Source of the DNA: Periconia sp. R9002
Lineage: Eukaryota; Ascomycota; Dothideomycetes; Pleosporales; Periconiaceae
Assembly: GCA_023627715.1 (NCBI GenBank)
Contig: JAMAHW010000058.1
Coordinates: forward strand, 62,001-126,000
DNA: 64,000 nucleotides
Direction: 5' to 3'
The translations under genes were made by a program, and so were the position numbers. The notes under the pieces are model-generated. The model ran no database searches and was not told the origin of the DNA. It saw only the letters and a program-made list of their open reading frames with translations. Below are positions 46,194 to 58,085 of this stretch, piece by piece (positions within the stretch are counted from its first letter, which is position 1; the number at the start of each line of letters is the position of its first letter).

Positions 46194-47765
46194 ATGGCGC
46201 GCTTCTTTTCCAAACACCCGGATACTGCTACCTCGGCCGACAACACCAAAGATGACTCCGGCCCTCTATCCGATGTCGACAATGGCTCTCTCTATCAGGT
46301 GCAACAGGCGAAGCGCCAGATCGGTGTTACTTCCGCCGTCTTCCTCATTTTCAACCGCATGATTGGAACCGGTATATTCGCCACACCAAGCGCCATCTTC
46401 TCCCTCTCCGGCAGTGTCGGCCTTTCCCTCTTCATCTGGGTCGCGGGCATGCTGATCGCAGCTGCTGGCATGGCCGTGTATCTCGAATTCGGTACGGCGA
46501 TCCCTCGAAACGGCGGGGAGAAGAACTACCTCGAATACGTATACCGTCGACCCAAATTCCTCGTCACAGCGCTCTACACAGGCTACGTCGTGCTCCTGGG
46601 TTGGGCAGGCTCCAACTCGGTCGTATTTGGGGAATATATCCTCCACGCTGCCAATGTCGAGGTGAATCGCTGGAACCAGCGTGGCGTTGGTCTTGCTTGC
46701 ATTACTGCCGCCTTTCTAATTCATGGCACGGCCCTCAAATGGGGCCTCCGGCTACAGAACCTACTAGGCATCATCAAACTGTTAATCATTCTCCTCATTG
46801 TTGTATCCGGTTGGGCTGCCCTAGGCGGTGCTCTTCGCATCGAGAAACCCCACAATTTCGATAATGCCTTCAAAGGTACGACCGGCAGTGCATACGGCGT
46901 CGTTACAGCATTATACAATGTCATATGGAGTTACATCGGATACAGTAACGCAAACTACGCGCTGAGCGAGACACGTAATCCTGTTTCGACGTTGAAAAAA
47001 GCCGCACCCCTTGCGCTAGCTTCGGTAGCCGTCCTATACATGTTGGTGAATATCGCCTACTTCGCCGCTGTTCCCGCTGAAGAGATCAAAGCTTCCAAGC
47101 GCCTCGTTGCAGCCTCCCTGTTTCGCAACATCTTCGGTCCAACAGCCGAACGTGCCCTCTCTGTCTTCGTCGCCCTGTCGGCATTTGGCAACGTGCTCAG
47201 TGTCATATTCTCGCAAGGCCGATTAGTACAAGAGCTCGGTCGCGAAGGCATTCTACCCTTTTCTCGGCTCTGGGCTAGTAACCGCCCGTTTAATGCGCCG
47301 CTTGCAGGTCTATTCGAGCACTGGCTCGTTTCGGTCATCATCATGCTCGCGCCGCCACCGGGTGATGCATACAACTTCATCCTCAACGTTATATCGTACC
47401 CGCTTGCCGTCGTGAACGTCTTCGTTGCGGGCGCTCTCGTCCATTTATATCTCAACCGCGCCAAGTGGAACTGGCATCCGCCCATCAGTGCAACCCTCCC
47501 GGTCGCGATTTTCTTTCTACTCAGCAATATTTATCTCGTTGTCGCACCATTTGTGCCCCCGGAAGATGGCGACAGCGTTTACGAGACGTTACCTTACTAC
47601 CTTCACTGCCTTGTCGGTATTGCTATCATTCTTGCTGGAGGTGTTTACTGGGTTGTGTGGGCTGTGATACTGCCAAAGATCGGAAACTATCATCTAGAAC
47701 GAGAAGAAGTTGTGGATAACATTGACGGATGGGAGAGGCACGTATTCAAACGGGTGCCAAACTAG
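46194..47765 (+). CDS. High-affinity methionine permease-like transporter (LAT/APC family)
   Basis: An intronless 523-aa membrane protein. The first helix region FNRMIGTGIFATPSAIFSLSG carries the APC-family GxG substrate-binding loop. About twelve hydrophobic segments follow, including IWSYIGYSNANYALSETRNP (helix 6 region typical of MUP1-type permeases). N- and C-termini are hydrophilic and cytosolic. The family imports methionine or related amino acids with protons across the plasma membrane; MUP1-like is the closest match by pattern. The coding strand is GC-richer than the surrounding DNA, showing it is under selection. It may work with the preceding secreted peptidase in nitrogen or sulfur scavenging (inference). 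Confidence 0.88.
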   Translation: MARFFSKHPDTATSADNTKDDSGPLSDVDNGSLYQVQQAKRQIGVTSAVFLIFNRMIGTGIFATPSAIFSLSGSVGLSLFIWVAGMLIAAAGMAVYLEFGTAIPRNGGEKNYLEYVYRRPKFLVTALYTGYVVLLGWAGSNSVVFGEYILHAANVEVNRWNQRGVGLACITAAFLIHGTALKWGLRLQNLLGIIKLLIILLIVVSGWAALGGALRIEKPHNFDNAFKGTTGSAYGVVTALYNVIWSYIGYSNANYALSETRNPVSTLKKAAPLALASVAVLYMLVNIAYFAAVPAEEIKASKRLVAASLFRNIFGPTAERALSVFVALSAFGNVLSVIFSQGRLVQELGREGILPFSRLWASNRPFNAPLAGLFEHWLVSVIIMLAPPPGDAYNFILNVISYPLAVVNVFVAGALVHLYLNRAKWNWHPPISATLPVAIFFLLSNIYLVVAPFVPPEDGDSVYETLPYYLHCLVGIAIILAGGVYWVVWAVILPKIGNYHLEREEVVDNIDGWERHVFKRVPN

Positions 47766-48379
47766 CATACTAAACGCCACACTCTCTACCGTATTATGCA
47801 GTACCAATAGCGTTGTAGCAGTAACCCTAATATCAATACTTTTAGTTGCAAAATTTCGTAGTCTACATCTGCATCATTACCATTGTATCAATTTTCCATT
47901 ACCGTATATTAGAGTGAACATATATGTTACGCACGGGTTATATTCAAAATGCGCAAATTGAGCGGGTCACACAGCGAGTCCACGAATACAACCAAGTGCA
48001 CTTCAACTTACCTCTTGATAGCATCCCTTGAGTCAAACCTCCCGATGAGTTCTTACAGTTGTTTCCAAGATTTGAATCGATTGGGTCGAATATCCTATTG
48101 GAAAAGTGATTTATCGGCTTTTGAATCCAGCCGAACGTTATGGCCAGTTCAAGACATCTCGGTCGACACTATGATTACGAAGGATCATTCTATGGCATAT
48201 GTGCAAAGATTCAAGAATTCAGTTTATTGAAACGTAACATCATTCATGACTTTGACCACTCAAGACAAGAGGTCCCATCATGGCATCTTCCCCATCTCTT
48301 GGCATTTGACCGCCTACACCTCTATATCTCCAACTCGACCTGCACTATCTGCAAAGGGTAAGATTTGACATCCCACTTG
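47766..48379. other. Intergenic
   Basis: Permease 3' flank and AT-rich sequence; nothing else recognised. Confidence 0.45.
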
Positions 48380-48760
48380 GAAGAAAGAATGCAGATTATC
48401 CGTTTGTAGAACAACAAAACGGATATCTTGACAAGCGCCAGAGCCACACTCAGCAACAGTGTTGTGCTCCAGACGCACTTGGCGGAAGCTACAGTTGAAA
48501 GAGCAACCGGTTGTTTGGCAAAGTCGATGCCAACGTGAGGAGCAAGAGCACAGATTTCAATTGATATACCGAATTTAATGACCTTGCTGAGTGAGTGGGA
48601 AGTTGAACGTAGGAGCAACATCAAATTTCTTCCGCAAGTCACAACGATCGCCCAGTCGTCACTCCGCTATCCACTCTTGACTTTCCGCCTCGCAAACCAT
48701 CTATGAACGACACTGAGAAATCTGAGAGCTGGGAATACGGCGCTGACAACAAGATGCACC
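48380..48760 (-). pseudogene. Rhodopsin-like (PTH11-type) integral membrane protein fragment
   Basis: Reading leftwards: VSAVFPALRFLSVVHRWFAR, then an in-frame TAG, then SDDWAIVV, a possible intron and ALALVKISVLLFYKRI, the hallmark of fungal rhodopsin-like membrane domains. Only the first two or three helices remain, and the rest of the gene is absent. It resembles the gene at 58726-59755 (ISAVFPAL, DDWWIVV), so both may come from one duplicated ancestor. Confidence 0.6.
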
Positions 48761-48819
48761 AAAAAGAATCAGATGATTATCTATGTAAAATTCATTCCAT
48801 AAGATGACACCACCTGGTA

Positions 48820-49855
48820 TCATGAATCTTTCGAAGTCTCAGGTTTGCGCCCAACGACGCATTTCCATGTTACATGCACAAAAACTCCAGCAGCATGTTC
48901 CTTCGCAAGAGCTTCCTGGAAATCTGCTACGGAAGGACGACTATATGCATACTCAGAGAGACCCATATGTTCAGTTTGAGCTTGAACAGGCCAGAGATAT
49001 TTCGGATTCTGGTGCGTCTCCTCAACCGTGACTGGTATGCCGTTTCGTTCGAATGTTTGGGGGAGATTATTAATCCAGCTAGGAAGTATTAACAGAATTC
49101 AACATATCAATGATAACAAACTCTGCTTACTCGTAGGAGCTGGTTGCTGTTGGCTTTTTCCAGCTGCCGGCAAGCTGATCGCAAGCCGGAGTTGGGCCAT
49201 AACCTGGGGGGGCATTGACAATTGCACTATCCGGCACTGGTTCGAACCAACAAAGGTAACCGCCAGGCTCTAATAATAAGTGTGAGATAACTACTTATTT
49301 CAACCGTGTAGGGACATACTCAGTAGTGTGATCACATTCTGGAAAAACTCATCTGACCTATTGTCGTTGACGACACACTTCCAAAAGCGTAAATGTACGA
49401 TATCGAACTGGCCCAGATATTTTTCGGGGAATGGCTGGAAGCAATCGTGGGTCCACCATGAGACATTTGAAGGTCGTATGGAAGTTGGTGGAAATTGTTC
49501 AGTGGATATATCAACGGCATCAAAATTAGCGTTCGGAAGTGTGCCAGCGAGTTCGGAAATCCATATCCTGTTCAGATCCGAGTCAGTGAAATTTGTGTGT
49601 ACCTCACCAGCGTCAGAGCCTACCCTGTTCCGGCACCAATATCCACAACGCGGAGATCTTTGCTGTCCGTAGGAATACTCGGGTGCAAAAGATACCCAGT
49701 CAAGGCTTTCATCCAAAAATGATTGTAATTCAGTCTATGCACATTTTTGTAAGTATAGGTAAAAACATACGTCAGAAGTTGAAAATGTACCTCGTCGAAG
49801 CCAGCGTGTTGCGCTTCAGAGGGTAAACAGGTGGATCTGTCGATGGGGCAGCCAT
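48820..49855 (-). CDS. SAM-dependent methyltransferase (LaeA/UMTA-like)
   Basis: Five exons (49791-49855, 49624-49734, 49320-49567, 49131-49269, 48820-49078) give 273 aa. The start MAAPSTDPPVYPLKRN leads to the STRLNYNHFWMKAL pattern common to this group. SAM motif I is VVDIGAGTGIW, spanning intron 2; then FDAVDIS (acidic end of strand 2), FDIVHLRF (motif II/III) and LLKPGGYLCWFEP. The enzyme should transfer methyl groups from SAM, most likely to a small molecule, as many secondary-metabolite cluster members do. All five splice junctions keep frame. It is transcribed away from the P450 gene at 50213, leaving about 360 bp of shared promoter, which suggests joint regulation. Confidence 0.85.
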
Positions 49856-50212
49856 TGTGTCTGAGAGTCCAACAGATAGCCTAGGTTACTGCATACGTGT
49901 GTGTACTTATACGGCGAGGGTCCTGAGTTTATGAGCTAACCTGGATTGGGAATTCACCCGTTTTACCCAATTGCTGTCCCCCCCTCACTTCTTCACACGC
50001 TATCAGCAAACCCCAGGCGGCGCAGCTAGCACGCGGCGTATCACCATTCATGTTGTTGGCAATCAAAGTGCACTTGGATAAGCAGTGACTGCCCCGCATT
50101 CCCTGTATTGTTGCTTGTTGTTATATCTCGACTCTTGGTCCTGCTAGTCAATGAGAGAAGATACAAGTTCGCTGCTACGAATCTATATTGTCGTCCTCAT
50201 ACTGAATTCCAA

Positions 50213-52068
50213 ATGTTTGCAAACATGATTTATTTTGCCGTGTGCGCAATCACGTGTATTGCGATTCTGGTCACCCGAGTCTTGTTTGCCTGGCAGAAAA
50301 ACTTTAAAATCGCCAAAACAGCGGAATTTCCCACTTTCCATTCTCCGTAAGCAACGAAGAAGATTTTTTGTAAACTCGTAACGACAGACGCTAATTTTTT
50401 AAGCTTTCATACCGAAGACCTATGGTGGCTTGCGATACAGGAATGGATAGGCCCATACTTTGAGAAGCTTCCTACCTCTTGGACACGGCCGTGGCTTCCG
50501 TAAGTGAACAACCGATTCTTTGATGTACCGAAATGATTCCAACCTGTCTTAAAAGCTTTGCAAGAATATGGAAATTATGGCATATTGGGCATAAACCGTT
50601 TGCAGAAGTGGGAAGCGACACATTGCTATTGGCGTCTCCCCGTGGCAATACACTCTGGACTTGCGACAACAAAATTGCTAAACAAATTTATTCATTGCCT
50701 ACCGTGCAAACCCCGGTGAAATCAATGGAGTTCTTGAACATTTGGGGCCCAACAATTGCCACAGTCGAAGGACAGGAGTGGAAGATACACCGAAAAGCTG
50801 TTACCAACGGCTTTAACCCCTCTACCTACCAGCGAGTGTGGAAAGAAGCGATTTTCCAGATGGAGGAGTTGATCAAATATTGGAGGGAAAACGATGACTC
50901 CACTGTCTCAAATGTCCAGCCATGGGCCATAAAAATTGCCTTGCACGTTTTGTCCAGCGCACTCTTCAACCGAAGGTTGCAGTGGAAGGCAGAATCTGTA
51001 CACGGGTCGGACAAAGAAAAGAGGAGAGATCGAATGAGCTTTCCTGACGCGCTTACCACGGTTGTATCTCGGGTTGGGCTGATACTCGTCACGCCTCGCA
51101 TTTTGTTTCACCTTCCCGTTAATAGTTTGCAAAAGGTGGGAAAAGCGTTGACAGACCTGACCTTCTACATGGAGTCCATGAGATCCAAGACAATCGAAAG
51201 ATCACACGAAATTATGTCCCATACTAAATTGAGTCTTCTAGAGTCTATTGTGCTGGCTGGGATTCACGATTCCACCTCTCCTCAATCTTATCCCAGCCCA
51301 CTAACAAAAGAAGGCGTTTTGGGAAACATATTCGTCACACTTCTGGCAGGTCATGATACAACAGGAAACACTCTCACGTTCATCATCCTACTACTTGCTG
51401 TTTATCCAGAGTACCAAACGAACATCCAATCTGAGCTAGAAGAAGTGATGGGTAATCGGTCCAGCGATCAATGGAATTACGAGGATGACTATCCCAAACT
51501 TTACAAGGGGGTTCTTGGAGCCGTCTTGAAGGAGGTACTCCGATTATACTGCGTTATTGAGATGGGAGTCCGTAAGACAACCGCGCCTACCAAGATGACA
51601 GATTCTTCTGGAAAACAACACATCATTCCATCTAACACAACTTGTATAACAAATTTTTCAGCCGCGAGTCAAAACCCGGGTACGTGGCCGAAAGCAAAAG
51701 TTCCCGACGAGTACCGTCGAAAGCTTCATGATTCGCATGCAATTGATTTTGACCCAAAACGATGGTTGGAGGAAAACAATGAGACGATGGATGATTCGTT
51801 TTGGCCTTTCGGAGCAGGATATCGAAAGTGCCCAGGGCGTCGTTTTGCGCAAGTCTCGATCGTAGCTGCTGTGGCAACGCTTTTGAAGAATCATTCAGTT
51901 AGTCTCGTAGTCGACGAGAAGACGTTGATTGCGCACGGAGGAAATGCGGATCAAGCATGGATGGCAGTGCGGGAGAGGGCGATGTGTCAACTGGAAGACG
52001 AGATTGAAGTCTACTTGAACGTGGGCATGAAGGGATCTATACCGATTGAGATTGTTCCACGTGTTTAA
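50213..52068 (+). CDS. Cytochrome P450 monooxygenase 1
   Basis: Three exons (50213-50346, 50404-50499, 50556-52068) give 580 aa. An N-terminal membrane anchor (MIYFAVCAITCIAILVTRVL) precedes the catalytic domain. The I-helix is LAGHDTTGNTL, the K-helix ExxR is KEVLRLY, and the heme loop is FGAGYRKCPGRRF with Cys502 as axial ligand, so it should be an active ER-bound oxygenase. The substrate is unknown. Exon 2 is 96 nt, exactly as in the paralogue at 61475, and the two share GPTI...VEG.EWK.HRK. It is divergent from the methyltransferase at 48820-49855. The ATG at 50213 is chosen because the anchor starts there. Confidence 0.9.
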
Positions 52069-53690
52069 CTAGCATTTAACCTTCACTGTGTTCAATGTTA
52101 TGGTTTGAGGTCATGTTCAGAATGAGTCCCCATTCCACATATGATCACTTGCCAATAATCATGTTAGGTCTGTGTGCCAGTTTGTTAATTATTTGAGTGG
52201 CCGCATACACAATGAAACTCTCGTTCAAGCAGCCAAAAATTATCACCCGAGGAAAATTCCCCAACTCACAGCGTCCCTACGTGAGCCTTACAGTCATTGC
52301 TTGGGATTGGTGGTAATAGTGTAGTAAGCTGATTAATTATCCTTACATGTCATAAAAATAACAGAACGAATATTCGATAATCACACTCGATGCATGCCCG
52401 AAGCAACTTCAATGCGTGTCGGATATTCGTTGCTCTGGTCCGCCTTGCGGAATAATCCCCGCGTCTCAGCTCATAAATGTCAAGCGAGCCGGCCCAAGCA
52501 AATATCCTTGTAGGTCCTCCAGGATGGTCAGCGCTACTGGATCAGCGAGGACGGAAGCTAAAAGCGGGAGGTGGGACAGGAACTGAAGTTGCATCGCTTA
52601 TCCATCAACATACACCCTTCTTTGCCAATAACACAGCAGGAAAGTTCCAGTTTTGGTTCATATTGTGTGCAGACACTTACCTGCGTACGGACTACACGTA
52701 TAATAACTGTTTCTACTAAAGCGATGGCTGCCTCCTCGCAGGCAAGAATTATTGCGGCGTGGAGCGGCCTTCTTTTGCTGGGATCACCCGTGACGTTGCA
52801 CATAATTGCCATTCTTTTTCGTGCGGCGTAGTCATGCCTTCTCTTGCCGTCATTCTTTCCCTTGCCCCCCCCTCCTCCCCCCCATGGCATTCTCTGCGTT
52901 GGTGGTATTGCATATGATTGCCACATTTTCATTGCGGCGTAGTGCTCCCTTTTCCTGCTGTGGCCTGTTCTTCCCCTCCTCTCCCATCACTATCTGGTTA
53001 TTGTTCTGGACAGCTGTTGATTAAATGTGCTGTAATCAGGCTCCTACATACAGACCCACCCAAATTCTGTACTCGTACGCCTCATTTGTTGATAAATGAC
53101 GGTAAAGGCCTTGATAATATTATTTCAAAACCGACGTCTACGTGATGCGAAAGAATATGCACCTGTTTGGCGATTTCGCAATGTGATTCACCCGCAGAAT
53201 GAGTCCTCCGCTCCGAATCAGTGAGTAGGCTGTTAGAGAAGCAGAGGCCGGTTCATTTAGTGTAAGGCGTAGCATCTGGGTTCAATCAAACCACACTTCC
53301 CATACTCCCCGTATTCATACGATGAGGGTATCCTGAAGCGGAGCTATAGCTTACATGCATCCTCCCGGCTTAGCATAGTTAAAATCCGAGACAAAAGGCG
53401 ACCTTCGTAAGGTATTCGTTTGACATCACACCTTGATAAAAACAAGGCTAGAAAGCATTTGCACCGCCTACCCTTGCGTTTGGGGGTCACTCTCCGAGTA
53501 ACTGCTGCTTGACCGACCTCCTTCTTGCGGCAAGAGAAGCGCTAAATAATTCACGAAACGCATATCACAAACTTTCGGGATTTTGGTGTACAACGCTCGC
53601 CAAAGCTGTTCAATTTCTCTCAGCCCAGTCACTCGTTTGCTAGTGGTCTACCGTCTTCCTTGAGGAAGCCAAGAAGTTTCCGGAAGAACA
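52069..53690. other. Intergenic, possible ankyrin debris
   Basis: About 1.6 kb. A minus-strand stretch near 52730-52800 reads KRRPLHAAIILA, weakly ankyrin-like, and two segments near 52805 and 52912 share ATTGCCA...TTTTCnTGCGGCGTAGT. No gene can be supported. Confidence 0.35.
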
Positions 53691-54753
53691 ATGGAGACAC
53701 ACGACGGCATTATGCGTCCCATCGAACAATACATGGCGGGAAGAAATTTCTTCTCAGCAGCAAAGTGAGAGATATTGAGGCAACCATGGCCAATGGCATG
53801 CCAGTGTCGTACAAATACTGACGGTGTTAGAATGAACTACTTTCATTACTTTCTCAAGCAACTCACGGGGTGGACACTGCATCCTGATATAGAAATCGAG
53901 GGTAAAAAACCAGTCCGCATTGCTGACATGGGTGCCCAAACGGCGTACGGACCCCAAATATCTTTTTCACGTTCGATTTAAGCTAATCTGGTGCAGACGG
54001 TAGGCAATCGATGTTGCTGAAGACCCTCGCATCGAGGCTGACGTCCATACATTTGATATCTCTGACAAATTCTTCCCACCCACACCATGGCTACCGCCAA
54101 ATGTGACTCTGCATACGCATGACATCCACAACACTTTCCCGGACGCACTTCTGGAAACATTTGATGTTGTGCAGTTCCGTCTATTCATCATGCTAGATGA
54201 GGATAAAATTCGCTCCATGGTAAAGAACGCCATAAATCTATTGAGTTCGTAGTCCTAGCCTCAGCATCCATGAATTGTTTACTGATCATACCTATAGAGC
54301 CAGGGGGATGTATACAATGGGTTGAGCATGACAAAACTGATCTCAAGCCAATCTTCACGTCAAAGGATCAAGACACGTCAGCTGTGGAAGCCCTTAGTGA
54401 GTTAGTGAAGAATGCATTCCCAGGTTACAATTTTTGGTGACTACCCCCAGTACTAGTGTACATGGCGTCTAACGTCTTGATCCAACTTTGACAGTTGGGT
54501 AAACTTAATCGCTCCAGCCATGGTTGCGGAGGGATTGAAAGCGGTTATAGAGGAGAGCATCGAAACTAGGCCGAGTCTATTGACACAAATGCACGAGTTG
54601 CATTTGATTGCGTTTCTGGATGTTCCATTTGGCTTAAGTGAAGCGATCGACACATTCAAGACAAAGTACTTTGATGCTTTGGCATCTGAAAGTGCAAAGG
54701 GTGTTGCGTCTATGGACAAATTCAGGGTGATCATTGCTCGAAAAGCTATGTAG
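53691..54753 (+). pseudogene. Methyltransferase paralogue with premature stop
   Basis: Exons 53691-53764, 53831-53944, 53997-54244, 54298-54436 and 54495-54753. The last three have the same lengths (248, 139, 259 nt) as those of the intact gene at 48820-49855, so the two are paralogues. Reading gives NYFHYFLKQLTGWTLHPD, RIADMG, HTFDISDKFFPPTPW, FDVVQFRLF, EPGGCIQWVEHD and the full C-terminus. Directly after intron 2 there is an in-frame TAG (54001-54003) where the paralogue has the Trp of GTGIW, a G-to-A type change. The preceding glycine-rich SAM loop is also lost (GAQTAR). No alternative splice removes the stop in frame. It is on the opposite strand to its paralogue. Confidence 0.8.
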
Positions 54754-54839
54754 AACGAAATTGTTGAATTCGTAGCAAAAGTAAACTCGTGCATAATGAA
54801 TAGTTTCGAACGGGCAAATAACATCGTTCTTTTTCTTCG

Positions 54840-55332
54840 TCCCCATTTCGTGCGAACCCAATAAAATAAAAATTCGTATGCCACTATATTCTGTGGTCTT
54901 CCTTCACCATCCTTGAACCGAAAATCGTATTCGGTCAATAGCTTAACAAAAATCTTTGTATGACCAATGCAGCGAAGTATCGCCCAGGGTAAGCAGTCTT
55001 ACCATAGCCGAAATTTAATGCTGTTGGCTCTGACGATAAGAATTGGTACTCTTCCTTTTTGGTACTACTTTCAAGGACTGGTTTCCATCGTTGTGCTTCA
55101 TGTGGCGCAAGCGATAGTATCGCAAACCGTCGAATACACTTGGATTAAGCGTAGTACTTGCATCGTTTTCTATGGCGTAGGTGGGCATGGCAACATACAT
55201 ACCTTGCGAGATATGAGTTCCGTCATCAAATGAGAAGCTTTGTTTGAAAATCAGCTTGAGACCAGGAATGGTTGGAGGGCTCATGCGCTGGCTTTCACGC
55301 ATGATAGAGTGCTCCTTATCTTGGCCTATCAC
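54840..55332 (-). pseudogene. Cytochrome P450 C-terminal relic lacking the heme cysteine
   Basis: Reads ESQRMSPPTIPGLKLIFKQ (ExxR helix region remains), GMYVAMPTYAIEND, VFDGLRYYRLR, then a heme loop FGYGKTAYPGRYFA in which the invariant cysteine is Tyr, and after a frame change LTEYDFRFKDGEGRPQNIVAYEFLF. Cys-to-Tyr needs one G-to-A change. The I-helix and everything before it are missing. It belongs to the same broad P450 type as the relic at 60138-60825. Confidence 0.75.
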
Positions 55333-56265
55333 TTATCTGCGAGTGTTGATTGCGAACGCTTATGCAGGTCGGTCGCCTGCTTGGCAGAGATAAAAACATA
55401 AGGGTAACGCGTCTATTCGGGTAGTTGCTCTAGGAGACGATGAAAAGAGTCCATCCCAAAGTAGTAAGCAGGATTGACGCAAAAGGCGCTACGCTCGGCC
55501 CGCTACGCGAAGCTTATTTATCATCACCCCCCACTCTTCTTTGGGTTGAAAGCTCGAGATAGAGATGCACAATACAAGTTATTACTCTGTGGAGTTCAGA
55601 GCCCGAGTCCGAAGTTTACTTGGTGTATTGGCTGCTTCACCCCGAAAGTAGGCGTGCTGCGTTCGACTGCTTGAGTCACAACCGCTGAGTACCACGCTAA
55701 ATGATGAATGAATGAAAACCTGCATGTCTGATGCGGCACAGTACTCATTGATTTTCAACCAGTTGCATACCCCGAGTAATACCGTCGTCCTGTAATCCAT
55801 TATCGTTGGCATATTGGGGTCCCTGATGTGACGATCCAACTCCAAACCATAGATTGGCCCGCAAGCTGATGTTACCGGAAATGAGAACCATACACTAGTA
55901 TCATACTTGTAACTTCAGCTGAACGCCGTTGGAATGGCTTGATGGTGTGATGGATCATCGGTCGGATGCAGGGTTCTTCGGTAGCCTACCTATACTCGCG
56001 CCACATCGCCTATTCCGGAAGAATGCCGCTGTCCATCCAATACCTATGCGCCGCAATCCCGCTGCCTGCCAGCATACGATCGCCGGATGTGTGCCCAAGT
56101 TTTCGAAAACATTCGTGGAAAGTTGCAGCTCTATCTCTGTCTCCCCTTTCCAATTGCTCGCGCGTACTTTCGACTTTGAGATTCACAGGGGACGATAGCG
56201 TCGCGCTTCAGAACATCAAAGTTCCTCGCGTCAATAATTGGTGGCCTGTCGCAGTACTTCCTCGA
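55333..56265. other. Intergenic
   Basis: About 930 bp with short open frames on both strands, none assignable. The promoter of the MFS gene must lie in the right part. Confidence 0.45.
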
Positions 56266-58085
56266 ATGGCAGACATGAAAAGCCCCGATCAAAAAGCTGC
56301 TTCGATGGACGAAAAAGCCGAAGCGCCTGTTCCAGGCTCCATCGACCCGGACAACGAAATCAAAGGAATGTCTCTTGCCATTATCAACACGGCTCTGGTT
56401 CTTGCCACATTTCTGACTGGACTGGTAAAGTCTTCATTGAACATTTCGTGGCATGGACATTGAGAAGTACCATAGGACTTCAACATCATATCAACCGCGA
56501 TACCGACTATTACATCTCGTTTTGATTCCATAAAAGACGTCGGATGGTATGGAGCTTCATTTTATATAGCTTTGTAAGCAGTTTCCGAGTGTCGTAGGCC
56601 CAGATTGGCGCTGATAATTCGATAGATGTGCCAGCCAGCCTTTGGCGGGCAAAACCTATGTTCTTTTCCCTAAAAAGACAGTTTTCACTCTTTACCTCGC
56701 CGTATTTGAGATCGGAAGTATCGTGTGCGCCACTGCACCTACATCGCGCGCCTTCATCGCCGGCAGGGCCATTGCCGGTCTCGGTGCCTCCGGGATTTTC
56801 GCTGGCAGTCTGATCGTTATGACGACAATTATGCCCCTTCAAAAACGGCCAATTTGGCAAGGCATCTTAAACGCGTCATTTGGAGTCGCAAGTATTGTTG
56901 GTCCGCTGATAGGAGGTGCCTTTACCCAAAACGTCTCATGGAGATGGTGCTTCTGGATTAATCTTCCAATCGGCGGCCTGGCTGTTTCTATAATATTGGG
57001 GACGCTCAAGCTAAAGCCGGCTCCCACGGAACAGACACCCCTCCTTCAGAAACTGAAGGGACTCGATGGCATAGGCTCTGTTCTTTTTGCCGGCGCAGTG
57101 ACTATGCTACTGCTTGCTCTGCAGTGGGGCGGCACATTGTACGCATGGGGCTCTGCTACTGTCGTAGGGTTATTTATAGGTGCCGGCGTTACGTCAATCA
57201 CTTTCGTTGCCTTTGAGATGTACTTGGGCGATCATGCACTCATTCCTTCCAGGATCATGACAAACCGTAACGTCATTTTGCTGAGCCTGGGTGCACTGTT
57301 TGCCAACGGGCCCTTTCAAACGATTATCTATTACCTCCCGATTTGGTTCCAGGTTCTAGGTGCCTCTCCGGTTCAAAGCGGTGTTCGATATCTTCCTACG
57401 GTAATCACGGACGTTCTCACATCATTTATCAGCGGCGCAATTGCCATGAAGACGGGACACTGGAAACCACTCTTGCTATTTGGAAACGCCGTAATCTCAA
57501 GCGGATCGGGACTGCTTACCACACTTCACCGAAGTACATCTACAGGGAGATGGATAGGATATCAGATTCTGGTAGGAATGGGGTATCCCTTAGTCATTAA
57601 CATGGTAATTTGAGACCTTGAATAGAGCCTAAGCGAGAAGCTCACTGAAAATTTCTTATAGGGACAGCTCGGTGTGCAAGCATCCCTTCCGCCCGATATC
57701 GTACACATTGGGTCCACGACTCTACTATTTTTCATGTCGATTAGCTGTGCTATATGTCTCGCAATTGGGCAAACCATCTTCCAGCTGCGTCTAACTGATC
57801 TTCTGTCGCAGGTTGTCTCGCCTACTACCGTGAATGAACTATTGTCCAGTGGAGCGAGGGATTTACCGTCCCTTGTGGAACCTGCGAATATAAACAAAGT
57901 AATCCAATCGTATAGCAGGGCACTGACAGAAGTGTTTGTAAGTTGGTTACAAGCACACCGATTAGGTTAGTGGCTGACGTTTGCAGTTCGTCCCTGCCGT
58001 GGGGCCTATCTTTTCATTCATATTCGTGTTCTTTACCTCTTGGGTTTTGCTGAAAAACAAAGAAACCGAAGGGGACAGCAATTAA
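56266..58085 (+). CDS. MFS exporter, DHA2 (14-TM) type
   Basis: Five exons (56266-56424, 56476-56573, 56626-57604, 57662-57937, 57987-58085) give 536 aa. A charged N-terminus precedes helix 1 ([19 protein letters not shown]) and [16 protein letters not shown]. Family signatures include [16 protein letters not shown] (motif C-like region precursor), [30 protein letters not shown] (split here by reading across the antiporter motif) and a long C-terminal set of helices, for about 14 in all. Proton-driven drug:H+ antiporters of this kind export toxins or secondary metabolites. All splices keep frame, and the tail [10 protein letters not shown] is hydrophilic. Placed among P450 and methyltransferase genes, it is the likely exporter for their product (inference). 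Confidence 0.88.

Noticed and set aside
52558..52932. Minus-strand frame with an ankyrin-like RPLHAAI stretch
   Set aside because: Only one weak motif, flanked by G-rich low complexity; not enough to call an ankyrin gene.
55582..55845. Minus-strand frame with folded-looking sequence (MELDRHIRDPNMPTIMDY)
   Set aside because: Looks protein-like in two frames but I cannot assign a family; could be a relic of an unknown enzyme, so not called.
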